Source of the DNA: Zygnema circumcarinatum
Taxonomy: Eukaryota > Streptophyta > Zygnematophyceae > Zygnematales > Zygnemataceae
DNA: 26,355 nt
Direction: 5' to 3'
Assembly (NCBI GenBank): GCA_037447605.1
Contig: CM074806.1
Span: 1,706,031-1,732,385, forward strand
Numbering within the stretch: the stretch's first letter is position 1; each line of letters opens with the position of its first letter. Below are positions 12,701 to 22,757 of the stretch, in pieces. The notes below the pieces were generated by a model, which saw nothing but the letters and a program-made list of their open reading frames with translations, made no database searches and was not told the origin of the DNA. The position numbers and the translations under genes are program-made.

Positions 12701-15260
12701 TTTGATTGATTGATTGCCTTTGTTGGCCTGAAAGGGAATCACTATCTGAAGAGTTGGAAGGCCATTCAAACGATGTGGCAATGATGCTGAGTCTCAGCCC
12801 GAAAGAAATGCAAACGTTCTTTAGACCCTGCATTCTGCTACGTAGAAGCTCGTCACTTTGCTGCCAAGTGGCTGTCATAATTTGAGCTGGCACAACTGCA
12901 GTGCCGCCTCTTCGTAACCTTTTTGGTCTGCGGATGATGACAAGGATCTGTCCCGTAAAGCGCACGTTTTGATCCGCGTGCTTACCACCTCTAAAATCAA
13001 TGGCGTGCTTGACAGATCGCTGCCTTGGCAGCTTCGGCCCTGCTTTTCGCTATCTTTCAGCAAACTACTGCCTGGGAGCTGGCCCAACCTCTGCCTTCCC
13101 TCCTCTCATCATTAGCATGGACGCTCGGCTTCCCATATCCCCTCCTTTTTGAGTGTCTGGGCCCATTGGCCATTTATCTCACCACAGGCATTTTGAGGGG
13201 CAAAACTCCTGATTCATTTGAAGCAGTGGTAGTGGAGGCGTTGGTAACATTTATTATTGCCACGGCAGCCGTGACCATATTGGCGGTGGGGATTTTATGC
13301 ATCCTCAACATTGTCTTGGGAGCTTCTTCATTGGCCAAGAGGTAAGGAGGCCAAACTATAGAGACCGAAGTGTATCCACATAGCAGCAGGGCCAAAGGAG
13401 AAAGCTAGAGAAATCAAATGCGCTTGCTCTGCCTTGTAGAACCCAGGCGAGCGCAAGTCTAGGCTGAAGGGCAGGCAGGCGAACAGGGCTCTCTTTGGCG
13501 GAACTACCATGGCTCGTCTGAGTCTAACCTCTGCTCTTTCTTTGCTTGTTTCGCAGATCAAGCTGGGGGCTGAGTAGGCAGGTGAGATCCTCTGACATCA
13601 CTGCATTCTTGCCAGATCTAGATGCCCTTTAAACAGAAGGTGCTGAAGGCTGTCTGTAAGCTCCAATGACGAGCTACCAACCAAAGGCTTGATCTTGTAA
13701 AGTTCAAGCTGCTGGTGTCTTGGCCTTTTGCATTTTGCACGACCAGTTAAGTTCTGATCGTGAATTTGTGTAAGCTTAAATAAGTTCAAGCTATTGGAGT
13801 CAGTTATCATAATTGTCGTCAGGAGTGGCATCGTCATGTGACCGGCGGTCATGTGAGCGTCCAGACTGTTTGGCCATAGAAGCTGTATGAGCCAAGCTTT
13901 TGTGGTGCTCATTTTCTATTTTATATTTCTAGTCTATGGGCTATTTCATTATAATCTGAAATTATGTTTAACATTAAGACATTGCTTGCTCCAGAGTACA
14001 GTTGAATTGGCACGGATATGTCCTTGGCCTCTTTGTGGCGCAATCTTCCATCCAACACCTTGCACTGCTGCTTGTAGTTTGCTCCATTTCTTGTAGGCCG
14101 CCTCCCAAATGTGTCTGCTGTGTTGGACAGGTATCGCAGGTGTCCAACTTGCCTCAGAGAAGGTTAGGAATGGGAGCAGCAAGCCTGTTCTTCACTTTTT
14201 TCGTCCATCCCTGTCTTGGACTTCTCATTCTCCTCTTCTTGGAGGCTTCCGTGACGATTGCCTCTCTGCAGAGGTGTGTTCTTTTTGGAGGCCCTGTCCC
14301 ATAATCACCCTGTTGTTAGACTCCGCAGTCTACTGCATTGACATGCAGTGGCCAATACTGCTAGTTAGTGCACTTCAGTTCTTTGCATTCCATTCAACAT
14401 GCAACTCTTTCCTTGCATGTGCGTTTCTGTATTAACTCGTGTCCCTTTGTCTGCCATACCCGTGTGTTAAGCTGCCATTTCTGTGCTCACCCTTCAACGG
14501 ATCAGTTCCTCTTATGCAGGTTTCATTCAGCACAGATTGGAACCATGAAAGAGGGGGCTGAGATTTGGGCCGCCAGTCAAAGAGATGGCGGCATCAAGGG
14601 CTCAGGTAGCGATGTGTTGAGGAAAAGCAAGAATGAGTTCGTGGAGGTTGATGTGCTAGGGAGTGAGCACTTGGATGTATTTCGTCACCGCCACGCGATC
14701 CTTGTTCTACATTTCCTCGCATGTTCATTTCTTCTTCCATCACTTGTCGCATGGATGAGGGTGAGTGACAGATTTCCTCAAATGACTCTTGTGGCATGTT
14801 TTGCGGAAGACTTGTGCTTAATGGGAGGACTCATGTTTATTTCAAACGGCTCTATGTTGGATTGACTCAATTCTTTTCTGACTCAACTGGGACTTATTTT
14901 TCTATGCAGAGACCGATGTTTCATTTCGCCATTCCCTCTCTCGTAGATTCTTTACCTGTTTCCCTGATCCTGGCTCACGGCTTCCTTTCTTTCAATGTTG
15001 AAACGAATTCGTCACCACTCCCTTCGACTTCCGCATCTTCTTTCCTATCCTCCAAAACGAGCTTTGGCATCAGCGCCATCTATGCAGTAGCGGGCCTGGC
15101 GTCCTTTCTTGCTAGTTTGTCAATGGCCCTCTCCACCGTCCTCTACTCAATAGCAGCCGTTGGAGGCTCAACGCTAGCCCTTTATGTGCTGGACATCAGA
15201 AGAGAAGGCGGCACAAGGGCAGGCTGGCTGCTTAAGGGGAGGCACGAGCACCATCACTAG
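3727..15260 (+). CDS. PGAP1: GPI inositol-deacylase, PGAP1/Bst1 family
   Basis: ER membrane lipase-fold enzyme that removes the acyl chain from GPI inositol after anchor attachment. Exons: 3727-3930, 4328-4445, 5300-5421, 5649-5969, 6443-6681, 7017-7173, 7805-7942, 8413-8590, 8890-9005, 9188-9271, 9710-about 9871, 10243-10353, 10663-10782, 11207-11354, 11968-12158, 12481-12567, 13016-13341, 13557-13581, 14140-14273, 14520-14760, 14910-15260; about 1190 aa. The ATG at 3727 opens an N-terminal membrane anchor, then CLMTYMYPNYVPI as in plants. Family motifs: FIPGNGGSYRQ-ARSLAAES, LDWFMVDFHEE, lipase elbow VGHSMGG (Ser about 304), SVWLSTDH...WCNQLVVQ. C-terminal exons from 13016 are hydrophobic and multi-spanning. 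The GC donor at 7174 is forced by a stop just after it. Uncertain: exon 2 (phase-compatible, no family match), the end of exon 11 (only weak GTC donors near 9866/9872; the frame stays open to 10174), and the exon 19 start (14131 or 14140). Confidence 0.92.
4328..4445 (+). other. Predicted PGAP1 exon 2, lineage-specific insert
   Basis: The exon 1 donor at 3931 leaves phase 0, whereas the acceptor at 5299 needs phase 1, so a piece is missing. This segment has a TAG acceptor at 4325-4327, an open frame, and a strong A|GTACGT donor at 4446, and it converts phase 0 to phase 1 exactly. It would add 39 mostly polar residues between the YPNYVPI motif and KYGLYFYREGW. The alternative is a GC donor in exon 1 just after DAPP, which would join directly. 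Confidence 0.5.
7174..7804 (+). other. GC-AG intron 6 of PGAP1
   Basis: The exon ends CAG and the intron starts GCAAGC. No GT is available before an in-frame TAG a few codons on. Joining to 7805 restores the family sequence ...DNQ-VRSAL in phase 0, so the non-canonical donor is well supported. The 631-base intron shows nothing else recognisable. Confidence 0.8.
13557..13581 (+). other. 25-nt micro-exon of PGAP1
   Basis: TTTCGCAG acceptor, then 25 bases, then a GTGAGA donor. It takes phase 2 to phase 0 and encodes (R)SSWGLSRQ between two membrane-rich exons. Direct splicing from 13341 to 14140 would break the frame, which supports inclusion. Confidence 0.6.
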
Positions 15261-15905
15261 GTCAGCATATCCCCTATTGTGTCCACTCCGTTGGTTCAAA
15301 TGGGGCCTCGGAAGTGGGTGAAGTTGATGATGGGGAGAGATCATGTGATATTATCGCTGCTACTGAAATGAAATTCCCTTTTTCTTTTGAAGCGTGAGGT
15401 TTGGTCCTTTCAACGCTATCTGCAGATTTTTTTTTCGTGAGCCACTCATTAAGCTACTTGCAAACAGTGCCGTATGGCGCGGGTCAATCCCACACACTCA
15501 CGCAGAGGCAGGGGTCCCATCCCCTCAGTAATCTTATCAAGACCGAGTTGTCCCAACCGCACCAGAATGTGATTCTTTCAGACACGTTCTTTGTTAACAC
15601 GAATGTTCTCATAACACATGGCATACATTTACAAGATGGTCAGTGAATCCAAGAACAAGGTCTATGTAGAAGAAGCCAGTAGTCGGTCAAGAACTAAGCC
15701 CATATAGCAAACTAGACTATGCTCAGTGGGGTACATAAAATCGGAAGATGACCTCCAATGCGGATAAAATTTGAAAAAGAAAACTACGATCCAGTTTGAG
15801 GAACCATTTGAGAGGCTGCCGACTGTCCCGAATTCACCTCGGCAGCCATCCGCGGGCAGAAAGAAAGCCCCTTTTGCAGTCAGTGCGGTGTGGGCACAGC
15901 TCAAA
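15261..15905. other. Intergenic region between convergent PGAP1 and thioesterase genes
   Basis: Tail-to-tail spacer holding the 3' flanks of both genes. A TGTAA on the minus strand (forward 15629-15633) lies about 270 bases past the thioesterase stop and could be its polyadenylation signal. The open frame at 15401-15646 has no family resemblance. I see no RNA gene here. Confidence 0.6.
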
Positions 15906-18900
15906 TCAGTCCACGCGGAGGAGCGCTTGGAGGTCCGCCCGCAGGAGTTCAATGATCTCCTCCGGGTTCTCCCGAACGTACCAGTGGCCTCCTGCATGCT
16001 CAGCATTCCTCCCTTTAGGAAGACAAAAATATTCAAGTATTCACCTCCTTTAGAATAACATGTTTTACGAGGCAACTAAAGCGTGAAAACTAACAAGGAA
16101 TGAATGGACCAATGGAGAACAGAGACAGAATGGCCATATCTGCTTGTTTTACATGATTTCTTCAATTGACAAGCAAGTTTGCGGCATCAGAAACAATAAG
16201 CTCTGCTGTCTGTTAATCCCTGCACTGCCAAGCCTAGATGTATACATCCGTTTAGCATGACTCCCGTTGGTGCCTCACCTGAGACCCAATGCTCTTCAAA
16301 CAGCCCTTGCGTGTGCATACGCCAAGCACTTATCTGCGCCTCCCACCGAGGTACCCTAACGTTCATATTCTACAATCAAGAAGTCAACCTTCCAAAAACA
16401 ACATACTCAAGTTACCATGGCTCAACATGGCTTAACATGGCTCCTCAAGTTACCATGTATAATGTGAAGGGCTTCACCTTACCTTTTGAGTTCATTGAAG
16501 ATCCTCTCTATGCATGAGTCATCTTTTGTGTGCCATGAACACCCTGTCGACAAAGCTATCGGATATGGAAAGGCATGCAGTCACGGCAACAGCTCAGGGT
16601 AGCCTACCTGCTCCTTTGTATAACGCTGGTCGTTGATGGCCCCAATAGCTACAAGCGGACATTGCAATGGGCGCAGCACAGGCTGGTAAGTCTCCAACGC
16701 TGAGCACCCAAACAAAGACCCAAAAAAAGTTCCATCGTAAGTTTGGTGTATGGGACAAAACTAGCCATAACGACCCACATCCAAAAAGTTGTTTGATTGA
16801 CTAGTGAAGGCCGACAAGTCAACAAATTTCCAAACACGTCCGCAAAATCTGCACAGGCAGGCCCTCGAACACGCTGTATCTTTGCCCTCTCTATTCCTCT
16901 CTCAACACGTGTCCTGCAAATGTTTTTACAACACACCTTGGAAATCGGCTTTCAGAAGTGGCAAGACATAACGCCGGCTGGCCTCTGCCTGTTCCTTCCG
17001 CCCACAAAAAAAAATTTCTGCCCTATTGGCCCACCAGAACAATGTACTAGAGCCTAATGAACCTGCAAACATGCCTGAAAGGCCAACAAAATCAATCTTA
17101 CTGCCACAGAGGCGATGATCCAAACGTTACGTTAGTGAGCACAGACGTCTCACCTTCAAGTGCTCCACTGAGGGCTAGTTTCCTACAGTGCATTGTCAAG
17201 GGAGATAACGCAGCTTCTGCAATTTTGTGTTGCATGTTGGATATTGACGAGGAAACGAACCTGCAGTGCTGGAACTCGGCCATAACGTCGGAAGAAACAT
17301 CGCCAAAACTCTTCATCGGTCAGAGTGTGGAAGGTGGTGGGGTCCACATCGTGTTCCACTGCTGCCAGTGCGGGAGCTCTGCCACATGTGCTCCAAGCCC
17401 ATCCCAGCAATTCCACGTTTTTGAACTGCACTGAGCTACCCTGCAACCAGCAGCATACGAAGGAAGCGTTGTGTGGGTCATAACACTCCTAAATGCTTAA
17501 GTACGGCAGTCATGAAAGTAGACTACACTATCAAAATAACGAAATAAACGGTCCTTCTGAAATGAGAAAGAATGCTCCGGCATGGTCCGGCACCTGTTGC
17601 CTGATGCATACAGCTTGAGTGGGCCCAGGGAGCCCCCTGGGTGAGGCAGAATCTCCGTTTTTATTCGCTCGTCCATAGCCATGAGACGGTGAGCAATCTC
17701 GTATGCAACCCAGGAGCCCATGCTGTGCCCAAAGAGGGCAAAAGGCTGCATGAAAAAATCCCAGGTCAGTAAACCAAGCATGTTAGCTGCATGGCTTTGT
17801 TGTACACTTACATCACTTTCCAAAAACCTCCAGCGGAATGTCATGTCTTCGGAAAGGGTAGAATTGTCTTCCATTTTTGCTACAATAGTACCACTACTAA
17901 GTTGATATTTTCAGTCCCTCAGACTTGCATGGCGTAAAAACCATATGTGCAAACTTGCAGCAGATGGCAGAATGCAAGAAATTCATGTTGCGGATATGCA
18001 AGCAACACCTATGGTAGTGCAAACATTTGATTGTCTGCAGAGCTTTCTGGCCCTTTCGAATATTTCAAGGAATAACACTCTAGGTGTTGAATGGAGAATT
18101 TCACAGATTATCTGAGGAGTAACAAAAGCCGAAATTGGTGGACGGACAAAGAACGAATATCTAACTTGAGAGGAACTTAATTAAATCAATTAATTAAATT
18201 ACTGCATTTGCTTACAGCTCGTGAGTATGCTGGTCAGGCATGTAAAATATGCAATACCCCTCACGCATTCATCAAGGTTAAATATCTCCATGTTGCAGTA
18301 GCCCTTGAAGTTGTAGAAAGCAAAAAATGTCGACGATCGTCATGTGGAAAAACTATCACATCAAGAGAAGAGTTCCACCTTTTCACGAAAAAGAGGGAGC
18401 AGATTCTCAAGACAGTCTGTCACGAGCTCATCCATAGATACAGGACGCCGCTCAAGCCCTCGGGCCCCTTGCCCCGGCATCTCCACTGCCAGCACCTGCA
18501 TATGTCACAGACAATGCCGGCCCTCTCACATCTTCGTACTGCCTTTCAGCGTTAAGAAGAACTGCTAAGAGAAGCGCGAATGCACACATGTTGCATGCAC
18601 TTCTTACCTCCACATGCGGCGCCAACGCCCGCGCCCACGCGTGGTATATCCATGCTCCCGTGGCGGCCTGCAATCCCTCCCTCTCTCCCTCTCACCTCTT
18701 TCTGCTGCCTCCTTTCATACAGCCAACTTCCAACCTGCGGAGTTCACATCCTCCAATCGTAATGCAATGTTCAAAGCGGAGTCCAAGTCCAAGACCCGAG
18801 CTGCAGGTGGAGCCATCTGCTCCTAAAACAGTGCAGGCGATTATGCGTACAACAGAACACATCTCCATTACTAGGATAGAAGGAGAGCTCCTCTCCCGCG

Positions 18901-19067
18901 AGGACGCAAGAGAGACTTCCGAGAGAGCCCACCGGCGGGAAGCAGAAGAGGCGGAGCGGCGCGGCGGCGGCTGGAGAGGCTTTGCTCCACTCCGGAGGCG
19001 CTGTGACCGCCATGGCTGCCCCTCCCTGCGGGAGGCTGCCGCTGCTCCCTTGCGCGGAGGCCGCCAT
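15906..19067 (-). CDS. Stand-alone type II thioesterase (alpha/beta hydrolase)
   Basis: Hydrolyses acyl groups from carrier-protein or CoA thioesters; relatives are bacterial GrsT-type editing thioesterases and animal OLAH. Exons in transcript order: 19067-18933, 18667-18608, 18495-18379, 17745-17594, 17378-17261, 16988-16937, 16699-16608, 16333-16279, 16012-15906. All junctions are GT-AG and in phase; 295 aa against a usual 230-260, the excess being an Ala/Ser/Pro-rich N-terminus. Family blocks in order: LRLFCFPP, YHAWARAL, VLAVEMPGQGAR, PFALFGHSMGSW (nucleophile Ser112), YASGNRAPAL, LTDEEFW, RYG, VLPLLKADFQALETYQ, CPLVAIGAINDQ (Asp235), ISAWRMHT, EHAGGHWYV (His270). The triad is intact. The usual Gly-rich FPYAGGG after strand 1 reads FPPAATG. 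A second in-frame ATG at 19013 is an alternative start. No obvious organelle presequence. Partner synthase (type I PKS or FAS) is inferred, not seen. Confidence 0.92.
16406..16457. repeat. Short direct repeats in a thioesterase intron
   Basis: CTCAAGTTACCATG occurs at 16406-16419 and 16444-16457. Between and beside them ACATGG(CT) recurs about three times. It lies in the intron 16334-16607. Probably local slippage duplication. Confidence 0.7.
18933..19067. promoter_or_regulatory. Head-to-head overlapping 5' ends of thioesterase and transporter
   Basis: Two CCATGG palindromes, at 19011-19015 and 19065-19069 approximately, each provide an ATG on both strands: forward 19012 and 19066, reverse 19013 and 19067. 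Thioesterase exon 1 covers 18933-19067 on the minus strand; the transporter opens at 19012 or 19066 on the plus strand. Whichever pair is used, each transcript's 5' UTR must run through the other gene's first exon region, so this GC-rich block must act as a shared bidirectional promoter with overlapping antisense leaders. Confidence 0.6.
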
Positions 19068-22000
19068 GGCCGCCGCCTCAGCACGATGCGGCGGAGGCGC
19101 CCTCGGCGGAGCCGCTCTCTGCGGGAGCGCCCGGCGGCAGCGGAAGAGCGTCCAGGTCCTCCCTCAGCGAGCACACTTTGCGCCTCCTGCTGTGAGGAGA
19201 GCGCTCTGCAGAGCTGCTCAGGATGCAGGCAAACGCGGCTCTTCTGACAATGGAGCCTCTGCAAGTGATTTATCCTCTGCAGCATCCGGGTCGAATTCCC
19301 AGGCAACAAGTCAAGAGATTGATTGTGTGGGAACAGGCAGTAACGTGGAGTGTGTCGTGGCGCCGAGTGTGCAAGCAACTTCTCAGGAGCTTGATTGTGT
19401 GGGGACAGGCAGTGACGTAGAGTGTTTTGTGGCGGACATTGATAGAGGACCACCTCAGCGTTATGAAGGAATTTCAAAGGAGACGGCTTCTGACGTCCTT
19501 CCAGATATTATTGACACACTTATCCTGATTTCTCCTTTCTTCTTCTGGGGCACAGCAATGGTCGCTATGAAGGTGCATTACTTCAACCGTTAGCAGCTTC
19601 CCATTTGAAGCGAGTGTTGTTAAAGCCATGTGAGTCCGTTTGCTGTCCGTTGAGAAACGACCCCATTGGTGAACGCACGCCAGCCGTCTAACTGTTGAAG
19701 TTGCCACTCTTCTCGTGGCTTAGATTTTAATATGCGCTAAAAACTGTCTGGCCCCAGACAATGGATCATCAGCTGCTGGGCCTGAGCTTCACCAAAGCTT
19801 GTCTGCATGTTACAGGAAGTCCTGCCGAAGGCTGGTCCGGCATTTGTTGCGGCAGTGCGCTTGATTCCTGCAGGCGCCTTATTGGTCGCCTTTGCTGCCG
19901 CCAGAGGGCGAAAGCTCCCTGATACTGGCATAGCATGGCTGGCCATTTCAGTCTTTGCCCTCGTAGATGGGACTTGTTTCCAGGTGCAATTTTCGTTCTG
20001 GTTCCACCACGCAGCACGAACTCACAAAACTTTGTCTAGCAATTGTGGAGTTGCTTGTAACTTCTCAAGCACCACCAGTCTTAACAGAGAACATGTTATT
20101 CATTTGATGGGGACAAGCTTTTTTAATTTTTTTGAGGAGCAAGAAATTTTAATAACGTACTGATGTCGACCTGGCCAAGTTTCCGCCCTTTTCTGAGCTG
20201 TGGCTGATCACTCTAGCGGTTTTACAAATATTGGCAGCTTTTGACATTCTAGTAAGGGTTTGAGGTGCTTGTCGGAGCCTTTATTTTTAATTGACATTTT
20301 GAAAACCTGATGCTGAATCGCGAGAATTTTTATCCTTACTCTTGGTTGCAAATCACATCCATACGTCTATGAGGTGCTTGTCGCAGCTTTTCTGCAGTTC
20401 ATGAATTTCTCCACTTTGTGTCCGTTCGTACAGGGTTGCCTTTCTGAGGGCCTGCGGCGGACAAGCGCTGGTCTGGGCAGTGTAAGTGATCATGCACTCT
20501 TGCGTTGCCTCTCGTTCTCTCTCTCTCTCTTTTTCTTCCTCTCGAGCTGGAAGTTAGTAAACAACTTTTGTAGATTTTGGAGGTGGCACTTTTGGACCCA
20601 AGCCATAGGTGAAGGGTGCATCACAAGGAAATGCCTGTTCCTGTGGTCTTGAACTGAACATAAACGCGTCTGCGGTTTTGCTTGTTTGGCTTCAACCTGA
20701 TGTGCTGGAAGAATTCCTCTGAATGGATTGCTTGAGGAGTGAACAGCTGCATAGTTGACGACCTTACTGACACCAAGTAATGAGTTTGAAGGAGGACCAC
20801 TAGAAATGTGCTTAATTCTGATGCGATACTTCAGCTTCTTGTTAATCATCAGCTCTGAGTCCCAAGTTCCTTTTCTCTCTTCAGGTCATCATCGACTCTC
20901 AGCCCCTTACTGTGGCAGTTCTGGCAGCCCTGCTGTTTGGAGAGACCATCGGCAAGTTGGGCGTCGCGGGTCTTTTCTTGGGAGTGCTGGGACTGTGCCT
21001 TTTGGAGGTAAGCACTTGCCCCCAGATTGTCGACAGTTGAGCACGTTTTAGTTTAACTTATCTCGCACATGCCGCCTTTCTCTTTGAAATTAGTTTTATG
21101 CGTTTTCCTTATTCATATGTTGCATTAGCTTCAGACAGTTACATTTTCAGTTTCAGTTCAGTCACCACTTCCAGACACTGTGCACTCGTTTAGGTTCATT
21201 TTGCTGAATCTGCTTTGGTATGCCACGTTACATAGACTTCCCTTTTGCCTTCGCCATTTGTGTCTTCAAGTGAAACTTGTCGCGTCGCTTGCATGAATGA
21301 CAGATTCCAGTAGAGGCGGTTCAATCCCTTGTCAGCTCGGACAGCTTGGCACATATGTTTCAACAATTTTCTGTGACTGGCGGAGATTCGGAGTCCGTCG
21401 TCCCATTTTCGTTGTGGGATAGTGGGGAATGGTGGATGCTCTTGGCAGCACAAAGCATGGGTAAGAGAGAGTCTGCTTGTTCTTCTCTGTATACATGCTG
21501 GGAATCGCAAAGATGCCCTCAATTAGCTCTCCACCTCCCTCCGCTTGCTTCCCTCAGATACGTGAATCGAGAAGGCTGATACAGCTCTCTTTGGGTGGAT
21601 GACAGCTGTTGGCACAGTCCTGGTCCGTTGGGTCTGTCGCTATAGCGACCCTGTGATGGCGACCGGCTTGGTACGCCCGTCGGCAATGGTTGAAGTTGTG
21701 AAGTTCATTTCTTTCATTTTCGCTTAGAGATCATATGATGCAGTCAATTCCTTGTTCTTATTTACTTGCTGGAAGTGGTATGTTGAGCAACTTTGTAAAT
21801 TTACTGGTCTGAACTGCCCTGTTTGTCTGAGGGCTGCAGCACATGATTCTGGGCGGCGTACCGCTCCTGCTTCTGTCTATACAACAGGGGGATCCGGTTT
21901 TCACAGGCCACGTAGGTGAACTCTCTGCATTAGATTGGTCGGCCCTCGTCTACACATCAATCTTTGGGAGTGCAATCAGTTATGGAGTATTCTTCTATAA

Positions 22001-22757
22001 TGCCAACAAAGGTACACTTATTTATTCACTTTCCTACATAGAAATTAAGTGGTCGAATTCAAAGTGATCACCAAGTATCAAGGCCTCTTCCCGTCATTCT
22101 GGGGGTCTTTTGACTAGACGGCTTATTATTTGTGTGCGTTACTCAGATTGACGTGGAAGTAAATGTGCAGACACCTTTCTTTTCTTTCCTGCAGAGTTTT
22201 CTCCTTGTTGTGACAGACTGAAGGTCCTGACTTCAAAATTACTGTGCTATGATGCGTTTTGGGTTGATTGCAGGCAACTTGACCAAACTCAGTTCACTGA
22301 CGTTTCTCACACCCATGTTTGCAGCTTTCTTCGGGTGAGTGTAATCAGGTTGGAATTTGTCAGCAATAATTGTTCATATGCAGTTTCTTGCGAAACACAA
22401 GAGTCAGACTTGTGTGGCTGTCAAGCATTCTGGGCATCCAAGCGTGCAGGAAAACACTTGAATGTCTGGATAGTAGGATTCCAGTAGGTTGGAGTAACTC
22501 TGCATACTAGTTGTCTGCTTTACTAAGTAATCGAATTAGGTTCAAGGTCCGTCGTCGCAAATTCCGTATCAGTTCGTTTGCAGGTTCCGAAGGCCATTCA
22601 CCCTCACAAGGATGTGGGCTATCTTCACCGCAGGTACATTTATTTGGGAGAGACCTTGTCACCATGGCAGTTAGTAGGAGCTTTGGTCACTGTTGTGGCC
22701 ATCACATTAGTCAATGTGAAGGTCGAGGACGCACCTGCTGACAAGAAGTTGCCGTGA
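19012..22757 (+). CDS. WAT1-related plastid drug/metabolite transporter (EamA family)
   Basis: Multi-spanning DMT-superfamily carrier resembling Arabidopsis At3g02690, annotated as a chloroplast WAT1-related protein; the substrate is unknown. Exons: 19012-19572, 19816-19983, 20434-20481, 20885-21007, 21304-21460, 21606-21670, 21840-22011, 22274-22334, 22634-22757; all GT-AG and in phase, 492 aa (474 if started at 19066). The N-terminal about 75 residues are Ala/Arg/Ser-rich and acid-poor, like a transit peptide; starting at 19066 gives the cleaner one. Motifs: FFFWGTAMVAMK, RLIPAGALLVAF, RRTSAGLGS-VIIDSQPLTV, GEWWMLLAAQSM, YSDPVMATG, YTSIFGSAISYGVFFYNA, LTKLSSLTFLTPMFA, YLGETLSPWQLVGA. Two EamA repeats are visible with about ten membrane segments. 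Odd: a polar linker holding a perfect-length 72-bp tandem duplication, and a 5' end that overlaps the divergent thioesterase gene. Confidence 0.92.
19300..19443 (+). repeat. In-frame 72-bp tandem duplication in transporter exon 1
   Basis: Units 19300-19371 and 19372-19443 encode two diverged 24-residue copies: QATSQEIDCVGTGSNVEC... and QATSQELDCVGTGSDVEC.... Each carries two cysteines at the same spacing. The repeat sits between the putative transit peptide and the first membrane segment. Confidence 0.9.
20261..20383. repeat. Spaced direct repeat in transporter intron 2
   Basis: TGAGGTGCTTGTCG occurs at 20261-20274 and again at 20370-20383, followed in each case by a similar AGC-T-rich stretch. 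No element ends are recognisable. Confidence 0.6.

Noticed and set aside
15285-15310. GGTTCAAAT resembling a tRNA T-loop
   Set aside because: The flanking bases do not form a T stem and no acceptor or D arm is present.
16479-16550. Minus-strand segment ending in a strong GTAAGG donor, considered as a thioesterase exon
   Set aside because: Phase disagrees with its neighbours, while 16333-16279 encodes the expected ISAWRMHT block with matching phases.
17098-17250. Frame with SPLTMHCRKLAL considered as a thioesterase exon
   Set aside because: It needs a phase that no donor supplies. Exons 16988-16937 and 16699-16608 fit both phase and family.
18692-19477. 261-codon minus-strand frame, the longest in the window
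   Set aside because: It lies antisense to transporter exon 1 and is Arg/Ser/Pro-rich with no family resemblance. The thioesterase exon in this region uses a different frame.
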